From Adiantum capillus-veneris (taxonomy: Eukaryota > Streptophyta > Polypodiopsida > Polypodiales > Pteridaceae), in NCBI GenBank assembly GCA_014529385.2, contig CM043953.1:63055872-63119871 (forward strand): a stretch of 64,000 nt of DNA. Reading direction: 5' to 3'. Below are positions 1 to 11,345 of this stretch, piece after piece (the stretch's first letter is position 1; each line of letters begins with the position of its first letter). A model generated the notes under the pieces. It searched no databases. It worked only from the letters and a program-made list of their open reading frames with translations, and was not told the DNA's origin. Made by a program: the position numbers and the translations under genes.

Positions 1-61
1 TGTGCCTTGAGCTTCATCTTCTCCAAGTTGTGTGCATCCCTACATCCCTATGTCCAACAAT

Positions 62-73
62 TGGTATCATAGC
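62..73 (+). other. Primer-binding site, initiator tRNA-Met type
   Basis: The bases tggtatcatagc differ at one position from the common plant copia site TGGTATCAGAGC, which pairs with the 3' end of initiator tRNA-Met. The site lies just inside a CA-ending LTR, as expected for minus-strand priming. Confidence 0.7.
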
Positions 74-383
74 AAGTTGCGTCCTCCTAGGCATAGTCGC
101 CAGTGTGGCCAACATACCCTCGTTCACTTTCTCCATATTCGATGAGCTTTGGTGAGCGTCAAAAGATTGAGTGGAACTTTGGGTAAGATCATAGTGCTTG
201 GCGTGCTCATAATTTTGATTAGGGCTCATTTCAACCTTTGTTTCCACTACAGGCAGTACTATGCAAGCAACTTTTTCCTTTTGTGTAGAACTTTTTTTAG
301 AGTAATCATCTACTTGGGTTGTGTTGCATAGAATATATTAGTCCTACTTTGTTTTTCTTCTTTCAGAGAAATTTTCACATCAA

Positions 384-868
384 GTGCAATCACTTTCCAT
401 GGCCGGCAACATCAAAAATGTTTTCAAGATGTTTGGTGCTGAGGACAAGTTGGATGGGGATAACTACCCAATGTGGGCTTACATGATGATGCATGCTCTT
501 GTGGCAAAGGGTGTATGGAATGTTGTGCAAGACATTGATGTATGCCTGCCTTTTATGGATACAGGCTCTATTGAGGATGTTGAAGGTTACATGATGATGC
601 ATGTTCTTGTGTCAAAGGGCATATGGAATCTTGTGCAAGACATTGATGTACGTCTACCTTCTATGGTTACAAGCTCCGTTGAGGATGTTGCAGGTTCCAA
701 CAGGTCCGTTGCTTCTAGAGTTGTTTTGCATATGGCTCAGTAGTCTCTTTGGATATGTTTGAGATGCGTGGACTTAAACATTGATTATTTTCTCAGCAAA
801 ACAACTATGGGATACTCTAGCTGGCCTTTATGCAAGTCACAAATGAGACTAAAATTGCATTGCTATGT
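384..868 (+). pseudogene. copia Gag N-terminal region with internal duplication
   Basis: The reading frame from 384 has the typical start of plant copia Gag: a phenylalanine-rich stretch, then DGDNYPMWAYMMM and GVWNVVQD, the hallmark of the DUF4219/UBN2-type domain (tryptophans in NYPxW and GxWxxV). A 36-codon segment starting at 483 is repeated at 591 (108-bp offset, in frame), giving the W-x-x-V block twice (GVWNVVQDIDV and GIWNLVQDIDV). The frame stops at 743. Gag-like coding continues in another frame to about 868 (for example KIALLCK). No zinc knuckle remains. This is a broken retroelement gene with no host function implied. Confidence 0.65.
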
Positions 869-1794
869 AAAAGTTGTTGGTGTAGGCCTCTGCTTCTCAA
901 TGCTTGGAGAAGGAGATGGAGTTGTTCTTGCACACATGAGTTGTGTGTGTGTGTGTGGAAATGTATTAGAGTAAAATGTAGCCCTCTCTCTCTTCCTGGT
1001 CGACCCCTCTTGCTAATTGCTCATGGTGGCCTTCCATTGGCTCCTGTAAAGCTTAGCCAATCACAAATTAGAAGCATAATTGATAGCCTTGTGACATGTG
1101 TTCCCCTTTCCCCTTTTGTGAGAGCTTTAGGTAATTAAATAATTCAATTAAACTCTCATTGGGCCTCTTAGTCTTCTGGTCAATAGGAATTAGGCAAGCC
1201 ATTGGGCTGCTGGATGCTCATTGGACCCCTTGGTAACTGTCCAATAGTCTTCTAGGGAACTTAATTTCTATTGGTTCTTTTATCAAGCATTTTTTAAATT
1301 GATTAGACTAACTTTACTCTAGCCTAATTCTTGTTGGTCCACCTCTATGGCCATCCAATAGGATTTGAGGGGAGATTGGGGGCAGCTGGCCTAGGAGCTT
1401 GACATGTGTCCAGTATTCCCTTTGTGTAAAGGGGGAGCTTTGGAGTGTGTGTGTGTGTGTGTGTGTTTCTCTCTCATCCCCTACTAAAAGGGTTCGTCCC
1501 CTCCTTGATAGGGATGTGAGAAGACTTTTGAGTCTTCCCTCCACCATCCAATTTTCCCAGCTTTGACCATTTGGATTTTTCAATTAAAGTTTTGGAACCT
1601 TAGCCTATGGAAGTCTTAATGGAGCTGAACCTTAGGTCTTTGAAGCTCTAGTGATGTACATTGCTCTTTTGCAGACTGCCCCAATATTGGATCCTTGTAG
1701 AGACCGGTTTACTCCCCTAGTACTTCCCCAGATTAAATGACCAGTTTAACATGAGAAAATCATTTGGGAGAATTAGATATTAGTTTTTATGACA
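869..1794 (-). repeat. Partial 3' LTR of copy A
   Basis: In minus orientation the LTR begins TGTCAT at 1794, directly after a polypurine tract. It can be followed leftwards to 869 and holds about 0.93 of the family's 1.53 kb. It includes a (GT)n run at 1446-1466 that corresponds to (AC)n runs in the other copies. The break lies at the motif gttgttggtgtaggcc, the same place where the LTR of copy D is cut from the other side. Confidence 0.8.
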
Positions 1795-2195
1795 TTACCT
1801 CTCTCTTGAAATCATAGTCGTCCTTGACTATGAGGTAGAGAAGATAAAGCCTAGTAATTAGTCCGTTTGCTACCGGGTAGAGGATCCGTATTTTACCCTA
1901 CGACACCGTTCCAGAATGGATGACTAGTCCATTTGGTGCTTGAGAGCCTTAGCTCTCGCAAGCATGTCTGCACATTAGTCCGTATCAATCTTCCATAGTA
2001 GAGTGACAAACTCTACTTGGTGTTCGGGAGACATCGTCCCCACAAACATGATCCTAATCATGCATACTTATTAACATGTGTGCACAATAAAGAAAAAGAG
2101 AGTCTTATAAGAAAAAAAAATTGTTCATTTATACATATTTAGGTTTGCTTACTCTAGGGAATCATTGTAAGCATTGACAAGGTTTAGGTTAACCT
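1795..2195 (-). other. Polypurine tract and 3' untranslated region of copy A
   Basis: On the minus strand the purine-rich aagagagaggtaa lies directly before the LTR start TGTCAT and matches the same tract at 5939-5955 (B) and 32056-32072 (C). The 0.4 kb between the chromodomain end and the tract is noncoding. It is nevertheless well conserved among the three copies, including a stretch reading caccaaatggatt, which suggests it is part of the family's normal 3' UTR. Confidence 0.75.
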
Positions 2196-3312
2196 TTAAT
2201 TGTATGCCTTGCATCCATCTAACATCTTCAAAAGGATAATTTTAAAACTTGATATGATATTGTTGGATAGTCTTACTGCCCGTAATACCTTGTCTTTGTG
2301 TTGGAGAATGGACTTGGACTGCAACACCTCTTCTTGGTCCTCGATCTGCGGTGGGTCTTCGATAATTGCTTCTTGAGGTGGATCTCCTTTGTAAGGCTTT
2401 AGTAGGCTCATGTGGAAAGCATTGTGTATGAGCCAATGACTGGGCAACTTGAGTTGATAGGCCATCTCATTGATTGGCCTAAGAATTTGAAAGGATCATA
2501 GTACCTTTTTGCTAACTTAGCATATACTTTTGGTGTCCCGTAGGATTCTTGCCCGTTGTGTGCCTTAATCGAGCCTTGGGAAACTTAAGAAAGACCCAAT
2601 CATTTTGTTTAAAGGCTAGGGCTCTTCTGTGCTTATCAACACCAGCCTTTTGACTTTGCTGAGAGATGGATATATCATCCTTAATCTTTTGAAAAGATTC
2701 TTGTAGGTCTCGGATCTTCAACGAAGATCTTCCCATGTACCTTAAGTAGCAGAGGACTTTTTGATCTTCCCTTTATCACCTGAAGGGTGCTTTTCCCGTG
2801 GAAGTATGTACAGTGTTGTTGTAAGCATACTCCACTAAAGGTAAGTACTTCTCCCATTGGGACTTTTGGTCTACTTCTGTGACATAAGCTTTTAGTAGAT
2901 CAAGAACTGTTAGGTTAGCTATTTCACTTTGGCCATCCGTTTGGGGATGATAGACTGAAGAGAAGTTTAGCCTTGTACCTAAATTCTCAAAAGGGCCCTT
3001 CAAGAAATTGCTAGTTATTCTAGGATCTCTTTCTGACACTCTAGACATTGGCAAGCCATGGTATTTGAAGATTTGTGATATAAAGAGGGTTGCTATTTGA
3101 TGGGCCTTGATAGTCTTTTTGACAGGTATGAAATGTGCTTGTTTGCTAAACCTGTCTACTATCATGCATATTCCTGTATTCCCATGGATAGAATTGGGAA
3201 ATTCAAAGATAAAATCCATGGATATGCTCTCCCATGGTGAATTCGGGATTGGCAAAGGTTGAAGCAATCCAGGTTGCTTCCCTCTATCAAACTTTGTCTT
3301 TTGGCATACCAC
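2196..3312 (-). pseudogene. Integrase and C-terminal tail of copy A
   Basis: Three frame pieces make up the integrase. The piece at 2776-3312 holds the catalytic core: the first Asp in SISMDFIF, then FSKQAHFIPV, YHPQTDGQ and the Glu in GQSEIAN. The second catalytic Asp, normally in SDRD, reads SERD, so the DDE triad is broken. The piece at 2512-2736 holds the linker and DWVFLKFPKARLRH. The piece at 2196-2465 holds the LPSHWLIHNAFHMSLLKPYKG block typical of plant gypsy integrases and a frame-shifted chromodomain-like tail. Its enzyme would have inserted the element's cDNA; frameshifts make this copy inactive. Confidence 0.85.
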
Positions 3313-4407
3313 ACATTTTGAAACATACTCTTGTATGTTTGCTTTTATGGTAGGCCAATAGAAATATATATGTTTCTATCGCTTTTAGGGTAGTCTGAAT
3401 CCCTCTATGCCCTGCATAAGGAGGAGCATGAGATTCATACATTACTTTCTCACCTAATGAGTTAGTAACGCATAGTCTATTGCCATAGAGAAGATAACCA
3501 TCTTGTATGGTAAATGGTTCTTCCTTTTTCCCTAGTGCAAGGTATGAAATCACATCTCTAAAATTGGGATCGATAGCGTACTCATCTATCATAGAAGATA
3601 GATCATTCTGAGTTGCTATGGATACTGCATTCACTCTTGGTCGTCTTGAGAGTGCAATGAGCCAACAAATGAGGTAGGAAAATTTCCTTACACAATTTCA
3701 TTATTCTTGCCAACAATGTGAGCAATATGAAAATAAAATTGTGAAAGGAAATTTTCCCACCTCATTTGTTTGTCAAAGAGCTTGGCCTGCATCATGAAGT
3801 ACTTAAGGCTTTGGTGATCCGTTTGCAGAATGAAAGGAGTCCCCAGTAAATAGTGCTTCCAAGAGTCTAAAGCATATAGAATTGCTAAGAGTTCCTTCTC
3901 ATATATGCCTAGATCTTGCTCAATAGGCCGAGCCTTCGACGTTCATAGGCTATGGCATGCCCTTCTTGGAGAAAATTAGCTCCAAGGCAATCGCCACAAG
4001 CATTGCATTGGACCTCAAATGGCTTTGAGAGATCCGGCAGTGTAAGCACATGTTGAGAGATAAGCTTCTCTTTAAGTTTTTCAAAAGCATTGTTCTCCTT
4101 GGTGGACCATATATACCTAACATTTTCTTGGTTAGGTCATGTAATGGTCTTGCAATTTGTGAGAACTTTTCTATGAAGTGTCTATCGTATGCACATATAC
4201 CTATAAAGCTTCTTTGTTCATGCAGATTCCTTGGATCAGGCCATCCTTTTTTACCACTAACTTTGATGGATCCATTTGGATGCCATCTTGAGAGATAATG
4301 TGACCTAAATATTTAATCTCTTGTAAGAAAAATTCACTTTTCTTTCGATTAAGATAAAGTTTATTCTCTCGTAAAACTTGAAATATTACCTAGAGGTGTT
4401 GTTCATC
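3313..4407 (-). pseudogene. Zinc-binding (H2C2), RNase H and partial RT region of copy A
   Basis: Upstream of the integrase core on the minus strand, the frame 3287-3634 carries the RNase H/integrase linker (MIDEYAIDPNFRDVISYLAL) and half of the H2C2 finger (SHAPPYAGHRGIQTT). Its cysteine half runs into a different frame. From about 3640 to 4407 the DNA aligns with the RNase H and the C-terminal part of RT of copies B and C, but in several frames. It ends at 4407, exactly where the LTR of B begins, so the RT catalytic motif is absent here. Confidence 0.75.
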
Positions 4408-5938
4408 TGTAATAGAATTGGCCTATTAACTTGAGAGTAGCGGAAATTAATGAGAGTACTTTTGAGAAATTACTTTGTGAGCATAGCGGGTGAACATAAT
4501 TGAAGATAACAACATAGGCATAGAAATTAGTTAACTTGGGATGAACAATACTTTTGCAAGAGAGAGAATTTAGAGAACATGACAACACCTGCGGACCGGA
4601 TTTATGTGGAGCCGGTCCCCCCTCCAATAGGAATTTGTATTATGATTTCTCCTAGGTGATGCAATGAAGATGGAAATATTTATGCATCCGAAGTAGAACA
4701 TAAACTTTGAAGAAAGCTATAACTATCCCAAACCTTAGTCCCAAGACCTCAAACACCTTCGAAGGTGGAGAGAGCTAGTAGGGAATGAGGGTAGGGAAGA
4801 GGAAGAAGAAACAATTCATAGGAGAAGGAATTAGTTCCTCACTTATCATAACTCTTCTTGCTAGCATACATAATAGCATAGTAATGAAGATGGAGGAGAT
4901 GGCAAGCTTAAGAATTGAAGCATGGCTCTTGGTTGGATTTGCACTCCATAGCCAAGAGTGTTGGTCTACACACTCTACTTTCTTGGAGAAGGAGAGGGAG
5001 ATCTTGCACTTTGCACATTGCATAATGAGAGTGTGTGTGTGAGAGTATACCCCCTAAGCAACACCCTAGATTTCTTTGGTCGACCCCCCTTTGTAGCTCA
5101 TGCTTGAAGCTCATTGGACCCCTCCAGGCCTAGCCAATCATAAGCAGGACTCATACCAAGCAACAAGGGTAGCCTTGGGACAAGTGTCCCCCTTTCCCCT
5201 TTGACAAAGAGGACTTGATAAATTCAAAATCAATTAATTAAATCTCCTAACTTATCATTGGATCCCTTAGGTGGCCAACCAATAGGCTTCAGGCACACCA
5301 TGAGGGCAACATGAAGAGGAACTTGATAAGTGTCTCTTATGATTTCTTTGTACCAAGTAGGCCTTGTGTGAGTGTATGGGTGTTCTCTCTCATCCCCCCT
5401 CATGTAGGGCTCATCCCCTCCTTGCAGGGATTAGATATTTGACTAACACCTCAAGTCCCTCAAGCTTAGGCCCATTTCCCACCACAAGCTTGGCCCTTAA
5501 GCACTTCAAGCTTGGGTTGGGTTCTCACCTCAAGTACAGCCCTAGCATCTCAAGCATGTCTAGCACCTCAAGCATCTCAATCATCAAGCACCTCAAGCAT
5601 CTCAGGCACCTCAATCATCAAGCACCTCAAGCACCTTAAGCTTTGGCCGGGTTCCCACCTCAAGCTCAACCCTAGCTTACCTAAGGTCAAAGGACTTTTA
5701 CACTAACTATTGGAGGTCTTTAATGAAGCTAACCCTAAGGTCTTATGCTCCATTGGTTAGCCATGCTCTTTGATAGACCATCTCTCATTTGACCCCTTTA
5801 CCATTGGCCCCATGTTGAGATAGATCTATAAGCACATGTCTATATCTTAACCCTTGTTCCCGTTTATTCTACCACATTAAGTGATCAATTTAATATGAGA
5901 AAATCATTTGGGTTGGTTAGATATTAGATTTTATGACA
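4408..5938 (-). repeat. 3' LTR of copy B (complete, 1531 bp)
   Basis: In minus orientation it runs from TGTCAT at 5938 to ...ACA at 4408. The length agrees with the LTR of C after its nested insertion is removed (about 1534 bp). It contains a region rich in short tctcaagca/cctcaagca direct repeats (about 5440-5640) that is not obvious in the other copies, perhaps a local expansion. The part at 4590-4640 (rich in ccggtcccccctcc) is conserved in D and C. Confidence 0.85.
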
Positions 5939-6360
5939 TTACCTCTCTCTTGAAATCATAGTTATCCTCGAGTATGAGGTAGAAGAGATAAAGCCTTAGT
6001 CATTAGTCAATCTTACTTAGCAGGTAGAGGATCTCTTTTTACCCTACGACGTCTTTCCAAGATGGATGACTAATCCATTTGGTGCTTGAGAGACATAGCT
6101 GCCGCAAGCATGTTTGCTCTTTAGTCCATTTCATTCTCCCAAAGTAGAGTGACAAATTCTACTTGGTGTTTGAGAGACGTCACAAACATGATTCTAAGCA
6201 TGCATACTATTTAAATTTTGTGCACAATTAAAAAGAGAACTAGTCTTTTAAGACAAAAACATGGGTTATTTAAAAGAAATTTGTACATTTGCTTACTCTA
6301 ATGTAGCATCGTAAGCATCGACAAGGTTCATACTACTACCTTAAGGTGTATTCCTTGCAT
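5939..6360 (-). other. Polypurine tract and 3' UTR of copy B
   Basis: The tract lies immediately before the LTR start on the minus strand and matches those of A and C. The remaining 0.4 kb is noncoding and aligns with 1813-2195 and 31700-32055. Confidence 0.7.
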
Positions 6361-7805
6361 TCATCTAACATCTTCAAAAGCATAATTTTTGAACTTAAAA
6401 AGATACTGTCGGATAATCTTACCATATTGTAGTACCTTGTCTTCATGCCGAAGGATAGCTTTGGGTTGTAGCACCTCTTCTTGGTCTTCAACTTTGGGAG
6501 GGTCTTCAATAATTGGTTCACTTGGTGGCTCTACTTTGTAGGGCTTGAGTAGGCTCACATTAAAACCATTGTGTATGAGCCAATGGTTGGGCAATTTGAG
6601 TTGGTAGGCCATCTTATTAATAGGCTTCAAAACTTGGAAAGGACCATAGTATCTTTTTGCTAGCTTAGCATAATACTTTTGATGGCCCGTAGGATTTTTG
6701 CCTGTCGTTTGCCTTAGGAAACTTAAGTAAGACCCAATCATTTTCTTTGAACATTAAGGCCCTTATGTGATTGTCAGCAGCAGCATTTTGCCTTTGTTGA
6801 GAGATGGATATAGACTCCTTAATCTTTTGAAAAGATTCTTGTAGGTCATGGCTATACTCATTGGTGGCGAAGATCTTCCCATGTACTTTGAGTAGCAAGG
6901 TACTTTTAGGTCTTCCCTCAATGATCTCAAAAGGTGATTTTCCCGTAGAAGTTTGTACAATATTATTGTAGCATACTCTACAAGAGGTAAGTACTTTTCC
7001 CATTGTGAGCAGTGATCTACTTTGGTAACAATAAGTCTTGAGTATATCAAGTATTGTACGATTGGCTATCTCTTTGGCCATCCGTTTGTGGGTGATAGGC
7101 CGAAGAGAAATTCAATCTTGTCTCTAGATTTTCAAAGAGACCTTTCCAAAAATTACTGGTCATTCTAGGATCTCTATCTGACACAATGGATGTCGGTAAT
7201 CCATGGTGTTTGAAAATCTGAGATATGAAGAGAGTTGCAATTTGGTGTGCCTTAATAGTCTTCTTGACATGAATAAAATGTGCTTGCTTGCTAAACCTGT
7301 CGACTATTGTCCATATTCCCATATTTCCATGGATAGACTTGGGTAATCCAAAGATGAAATCCATGGATATACTCTCCCATGGTGAATTTGGGATAGGCAA
7401 TGGCCGGAGTAATCCAGGTTGCTTCCCTCTATCATATTTGTTCTTTTGGCATACTACACATTTTTTAACATACTCTTGTATGTCCACTTTTATGGTAGGC
7501 CAATAGAAATACGTCTCTACTCCTTGAAGAGTAGGTTGAATACCTCTATGCACCGCATAGGGAGGAGCATGGGATTCATACATAACTTTCTCACGAAGGG
7601 AATGCGTAACACATAGCCTATCGCCGTGGAGAAGATAACCATCCTGCAAGGTGAATGGTTCCTCTTTCTTCCCCAAAGCAAGGGCTGACATTATATGTCT
7701 AAAGTCAAGGTTAGTAGCATACTCATCTATCATAAAGGATAGATCATTGTGAGTAGCTATAGACACTGCATTAACTTTTGGTCGTTGTGAAAGTGCATTG
7801 GCCAC
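6361..7805 (-). pseudogene. Integrase with chromodomain-like tail, copy B
   Basis: The frame 7047-7805 carries the H2C2 finger (ending KKCVVCQKNKYDRG) and the core with Asp in SISMDFIFGLP and Asp in SIVSDRDPRM. A frameshift falls just where the catalytic Glu should be (YHPQTDGQRDSQ). The frames 6665-7081 and 6361-6741 continue with the linker, KLPNHWLIHNGFNVSLLKPY, and a tail with IIRQYLFKFKNYAFEDVR. That last motif resembles the C-terminal chromodomain of chromoviruses (aromatic, FKNYP-like, acidic), thought to steer integration into chromatin. At least two frameshifts are present. Confidence 0.85.
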
Positions 7806-9020
7806 TTGATTGTGCTTACCAGCTATGTGAGCAATATGGAAATTAAATCGCGAAAGAAAATTTGCCTACCTCATTTGTTTGTCGAAAATCTTGGTTCGCG
7901 TCATGAAATACTTGAGACTTTGATGGTCGGTTCGTAGAATAAATGGTGTCCCCAATAGGTAGTGCTTCCATGTGTCTAGGACATGTAGAGTAGCTAAAAT
8001 CTCTTTCCCATAAATGCCCAAGACTCATTCATCCGTATTGACCCTTTGGCTCTCATATGCTATGGCATGCCCTTCTTGAAGCAAAACTGCTCCAAGGCAA
8101 TCACCACAAGCATCACATTGGACCTCAAATGGTTTTGAGAGATTGGGAAGCTTGAGGAATGGTTGAGAGGTAAGCTTCTAAGTTGAGCTTGTCAAAAGCA
8201 TTTTGCTCCTTATAAACCCATACATACTTAACGTTCTTCTTAGTTAAGTCATGTAGTGGTCCTGCTACTTGAGAGAACTTTGCTATGAAGCGTCTATAGT
8301 ATGTGCACATACCAATAAAGCTTCTTAGCTCATCTAGATTACTTGGATTAGGACATGATTTAATTACCTTTAACTTTGATGGATCCATACGGATACCATC
8401 TTGAGAGATAATATGACCTAGGTATTGAATCTCTTGAAGGAAAAATTCGCTTTTCTTTTGGTTGAGAAAAAGCTTATTCTCCCTCAATGTTTGAAAAATC
8501 ACTTGGAGATGTTGCTTGTGTTCCTCCAAAGACTTGGAGTGGATGATGACATTGTCAAAGAACACTCCAATGAATTTGCGGTAAGGTCTAAAAATTTTCT
8601 TCATTAGACGATTGAATGTAGCTGGTGCATTAGTCAAGCCAAAAGGCATGACTAGATATTCATAAAGACCAAACGTTGTGCAAAACACGATCTTTAGGAT
8701 ATCTTCATCCACTATCCTTATTTGATGATAGCCACTCTTAAGGTCAATCCTACTGAAATAGGTAGAGGCTTGTAGCTTATCAAATAGATCTTCTACCCGA
8801 GGCATGGGAAATCTGTTTTTGATAGTGATATAGTTTAGTGCTTGATAGTCCACACACATACGGTATGCACCATCTTTCTTTTGCACTAAAAGGACTGGAG
8901 AAAAAAAGGGAGAGGAACTAGGCCTCACCATCCCTTTGTATACCAATTCCTGGACTTGCCTCATGATCTCTTCTTGTTGAGCTTGTGAGACTCGATAACG
9001 AGGCTTGTTAGGTGGTGAGC
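7806..9020 (-). pseudogene. Reverse transcriptase and RNase H, copy B
   Basis: The frame 8125-8964 (about 280 residues) is a good gypsy RT: SPFFSPVLLVQKKDGAYRMC, LDDYQALN-like CVDYQALNYITIKNRFPMP, FSRIDLKSGYHQIRI and LVMPFGLTNAPATFNRLM. The catalytic YxDD box reads FFDN: the second Asp is Asn, which should abolish polymerisation (copy C still has FFDD). RNase H follows at about 7806-8124 in other frames (LGAVLLQEGHAIAYESQ, RTDHQSLKYFMT) with stops. RT would copy element RNA into DNA in Gag particles; this copy cannot. Confidence 0.85.
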
Positions 9021-9021
9021 T

Positions 9022-9606
9022 TCATGGAAGGAGCTCAATGTGATGGTCATTATCCCCTTGTTTTGGAGGTAAGTCCATAGGGATATCTTCGATGAACACA
9101 TCTTGGAATCCTTTTAGAAAACTAGACAAGCCCAACTCTTCTTGATTCCTACCATTTACATTTGATGAAACATTAGGATCTTTTAGAGACTCTTTGACAA
9201 AAATCATGTACGTAGAAACTGAGCTCTTCATTGATTTATCAAAAGAAGGAGAATTTACAAGTGGAATGGTGCAACCACGTTCACTAGCATCTATATACAT
9301 GTTCTTTCCCCTATAAGTGAAATAGATTCTCCTTTTAGGGAACTTCATATTGGCAGCCATGCGATCAAACCATGGCGCCCCTAGGATAGCATTCTTATGT
9401 TGGAGAGGAGAGATGAAAAAGTCTTCTTTGTCGACGTAGATTTGGACATGAAGCCTTAACTTCCCAATCAAGGGAGTAATGGAGGCTTGTTGTCCCTTGA
9501 AAGCTGTGTCAGCCGTTACCATATCTCCCATCTCGAAAGCTTGAATGCCCAACTTGGTGGCCAACTCCGTTGCTATGAAGTTGTGAGTTGAGCCAGGGTC
9601 AAACAA
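9022..9606 (-). pseudogene. Retropepsin-type protease, copy B
   Basis: The open frame of 194 residues begins at the active-site loop FDPGSTHNFIATELATKLGI and continues through the flap region to ILGAPWFDRM, the second conserved block of plant gypsy proteases. It ends in the linker towards RT. The catalytic triplet is D-P-G instead of the usual D-S/T-G, and D carries the same DPGSTHNF. It is therefore likely a family trait rather than a private mutation. The protease would cut the Gag-Pol polyprotein. Confidence 0.8.
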
Positions 9607-9626
9607 GATGAAGGCATCATGCTCTC

Positions 9627-11062
9627 TTACCTTACCCCAAGCATAGGAAAGTGACGATCCTTTGCAACGAGCATCCTCTTTTGGAGCTTCAATGGTGGAA
9701 GCCCTAGGAGTCTCATTGCAAGCATTCTTCTTGGGGCAAGAATGATAGCCATGTCCTTGCTCCCCACACTTGAAACACTTATGGTCCTTGCAAAAAGCTT
9801 CAAGCTCTTCAGGAGAGCGTTTGTTTTTGTCTTTGTAAACTCCCTTCTCCTTGGATTGATTGTTGTTGTTGTTGTTGGAAGTGCCTTGGGAAGAATTTTG
9901 AACATTGCTTTTCCCTTTGCATCATTTTTGTCTTTGTTTTCCATGGGCTTGACATTCCGTCTAGTCCCTTGATGGAAATTGATGTGTGAAGCAACCATGG
10001 TGTGATGGATTACTTCGCTAATAGTACCAGGCCGTTGAGAGTTGATGTATTTGGCCATCTCTTCAAGTAATCCCGCACTGAATTGTTGCCTTTTCTCGAC
10101 AAAGTCTATCTTTTGAAAGACAATAGCCTTGAGATGTAAGTCCCAAAACTTGTCTACATACTTGTGGATAGACTCATGAGAGAGAAGCTTCAAGCTACGC
10201 CATTCGGTAAGCACTTTGTCCTTTGCATCGCTTGCAAGGAATTGCTTCATGATGGAAACTCGTAGAGTTTTCCATGTCTTTGGGGCTTCGCCGTTGCCAC
10301 AAAGGCTAGCCTACCATTGATGAGTTGATTTTTGAAAGTGCATAGCTACATGGTGTAGCTTCGAGGACTCCGTAAAGCCCTCATCTCCAAAGGCCGCATC
10401 AAATTTCTAGATGAAGGCCAACACTTTGTCGGTAGCACCAAAGGTGCCATCATAGGTGAGAAAAGAGATACTCTTTCCTCCCTCCTTGAAATTATTTAGC
10501 TTTTGTGACCTTCGCCATGCAGGGAATGATTTGTGATGTCCTCCCCTCTTGAATTCCCTAGGAGAATAGCCATAGCTTTCATTGGAAGAGGAGGAAGGTG
10601 AAGAAGAAGGAGAAGAGGGTGACCTCTTTCTAGCCCTTTTCTTCCTTTGTTTCCTCGCTTCCCTTTCAGAATGATGAGGAGAAGGACTGTGTGTTGATCT
10701 TTTCCTCTTGGGAGGAGTAGGCAATCGTCTAGACCGCCGTCTTTGTGGAGCCACATCTTCAAAGGAACTTAAAGTTTCATTGCTTTCTTGCTCTTTGAAT
10801 TCCTCCTCTCAAATGGGAGAGAGTCTTCTTTTGGGGGTCTCTTCAAGAGGCCTCCTAAGCTCTCTCTCCTCTTGGAGAGGAAGGGAAATTCCATAAGGAC
10901 AAAGTTGTTGAGTAACTTTGTCTTGCAAAGTAGGGTTGCCCATAGCTTGCTGCAACCTAGTAACAAGATAATTCAGAACATGGGGGCACCATCATTAGCA
11001 CCTTCATGTGCAAAATCAAAGCTATCAATGTTCATTCTACTCTCTTGATTATTGTTAGCCAT
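9627..11062 (-). pseudogene. Gag with zinc knuckle, copy B
   Basis: The first ATG is at 11062-11060 (MANNNQES). Downstream, in shifted frames, come a basic serine-rich block (10407-10754: RRRSRRLPTPPKRKRS, SPSSSPSSSS), the block SISFLTYDGTFGATDKVLAF that opens a retrotransposon gag domain, a capsid-like region (10250-9900: ISEVIHHTMVAS), and, in another frame near 9780-9740, a CCHC knuckle (CFKCGEQGHGYHSCP) before protease. Gag would form the particle and bind RNA. Stops and frameshifts, for example just before 10250, break it. Confidence 0.8.
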
Positions 11063-11345
11063 GTTAACAAAATTTATGTATGTACTTAATGTATGCTTTG
11101 GGAATTCAAAACCTTAGTTGCTACTCCTCTTAGCCTTTGAAAATCGGCTCTTAAGTATCTACACCCACGACTTGAAGTGGTTAATTATAGAGAGTAGTGG
11201 AGTAGGTCTATCATAGCAGAGTTGCAGAGGGCTAGCTCCTTTCGGACTTCTTATGCCTCAATAATGGTAAAGCCGTAGGAAAATAGCACATTGTGTTCCT
11301 TGTGTCCTGCTCTACAATCTAAATGTAATCATTCTCAATTTTGTT
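11063..11345 (-). other. 5' leader of copy B and junction with a Tat fragment
   Basis: Positions 11063 to about 11290 match the leader of D (27900-28120), including tagttgctactcctcttacc-like sequence and the ctcaataatggt motif. The match ends at about 11290, and Tat LTR sequence becomes recognisable at about 11346. The 50 bp between are unassigned. No LTR or primer site of B is present, so the 5' end of B was lost at this junction. Confidence 0.6.

Larger units (their letters stand above)
1..868 (+). mobile_element. Ty1/copia retrotransposon fragment: LTR 3' end, primer site, gag start
   Basis: The window opens inside an LTR that seems to end in CA at about position 59. A primer-binding site follows two bases later (62-73), and then a decayed copia gag. 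The match stops at about 868, where the chromovirus LTR of copy A begins abruptly. Only the 5' part of the element survives here; no protease, integrase or RT was seen on this strand before the junction. The rest is either outside the window or lost. The LTR 5' end is not visible. Confidence 0.7.
869..4407 (-). mobile_element. Chromovirus (Ty3/gypsy) copy A, 3' half
   Basis: Read on the minus strand, copy A runs from a truncated RT at 4407 through RNase H, integrase and a chromodomain-like tail to a polypurine tract and a partial 3' LTR. It matches copies B and C throughout. Its RT is cut at 4407, where the LTR of copy B starts with TG, so B inserted into A. The part of A beyond B was not found. 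The 3' LTR is also incomplete and stops at 869 against copia gag. Confidence 0.85.
4408..11290 (-). mobile_element. Chromovirus (Ty3/gypsy) copy B, nearly full length but decayed
   Basis: Minus strand, 5' to 3': leader (11290-11063), gag (11062-9627), protease (9606-9022), RT and RNase H (9020-7806), integrase with chromodomain-like tail (7805-6361), 3' UTR, polypurine tract and a complete 3' LTR (5938-4408). The order gag-PR-RT-RH-IN with a chromodomain marks a chromovirus. The 5' LTR is missing: the leader is cut at about 11290-11345 and followed by a piece of a Tat element. Several frameshifts rule out activity. Confidence 0.85.
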
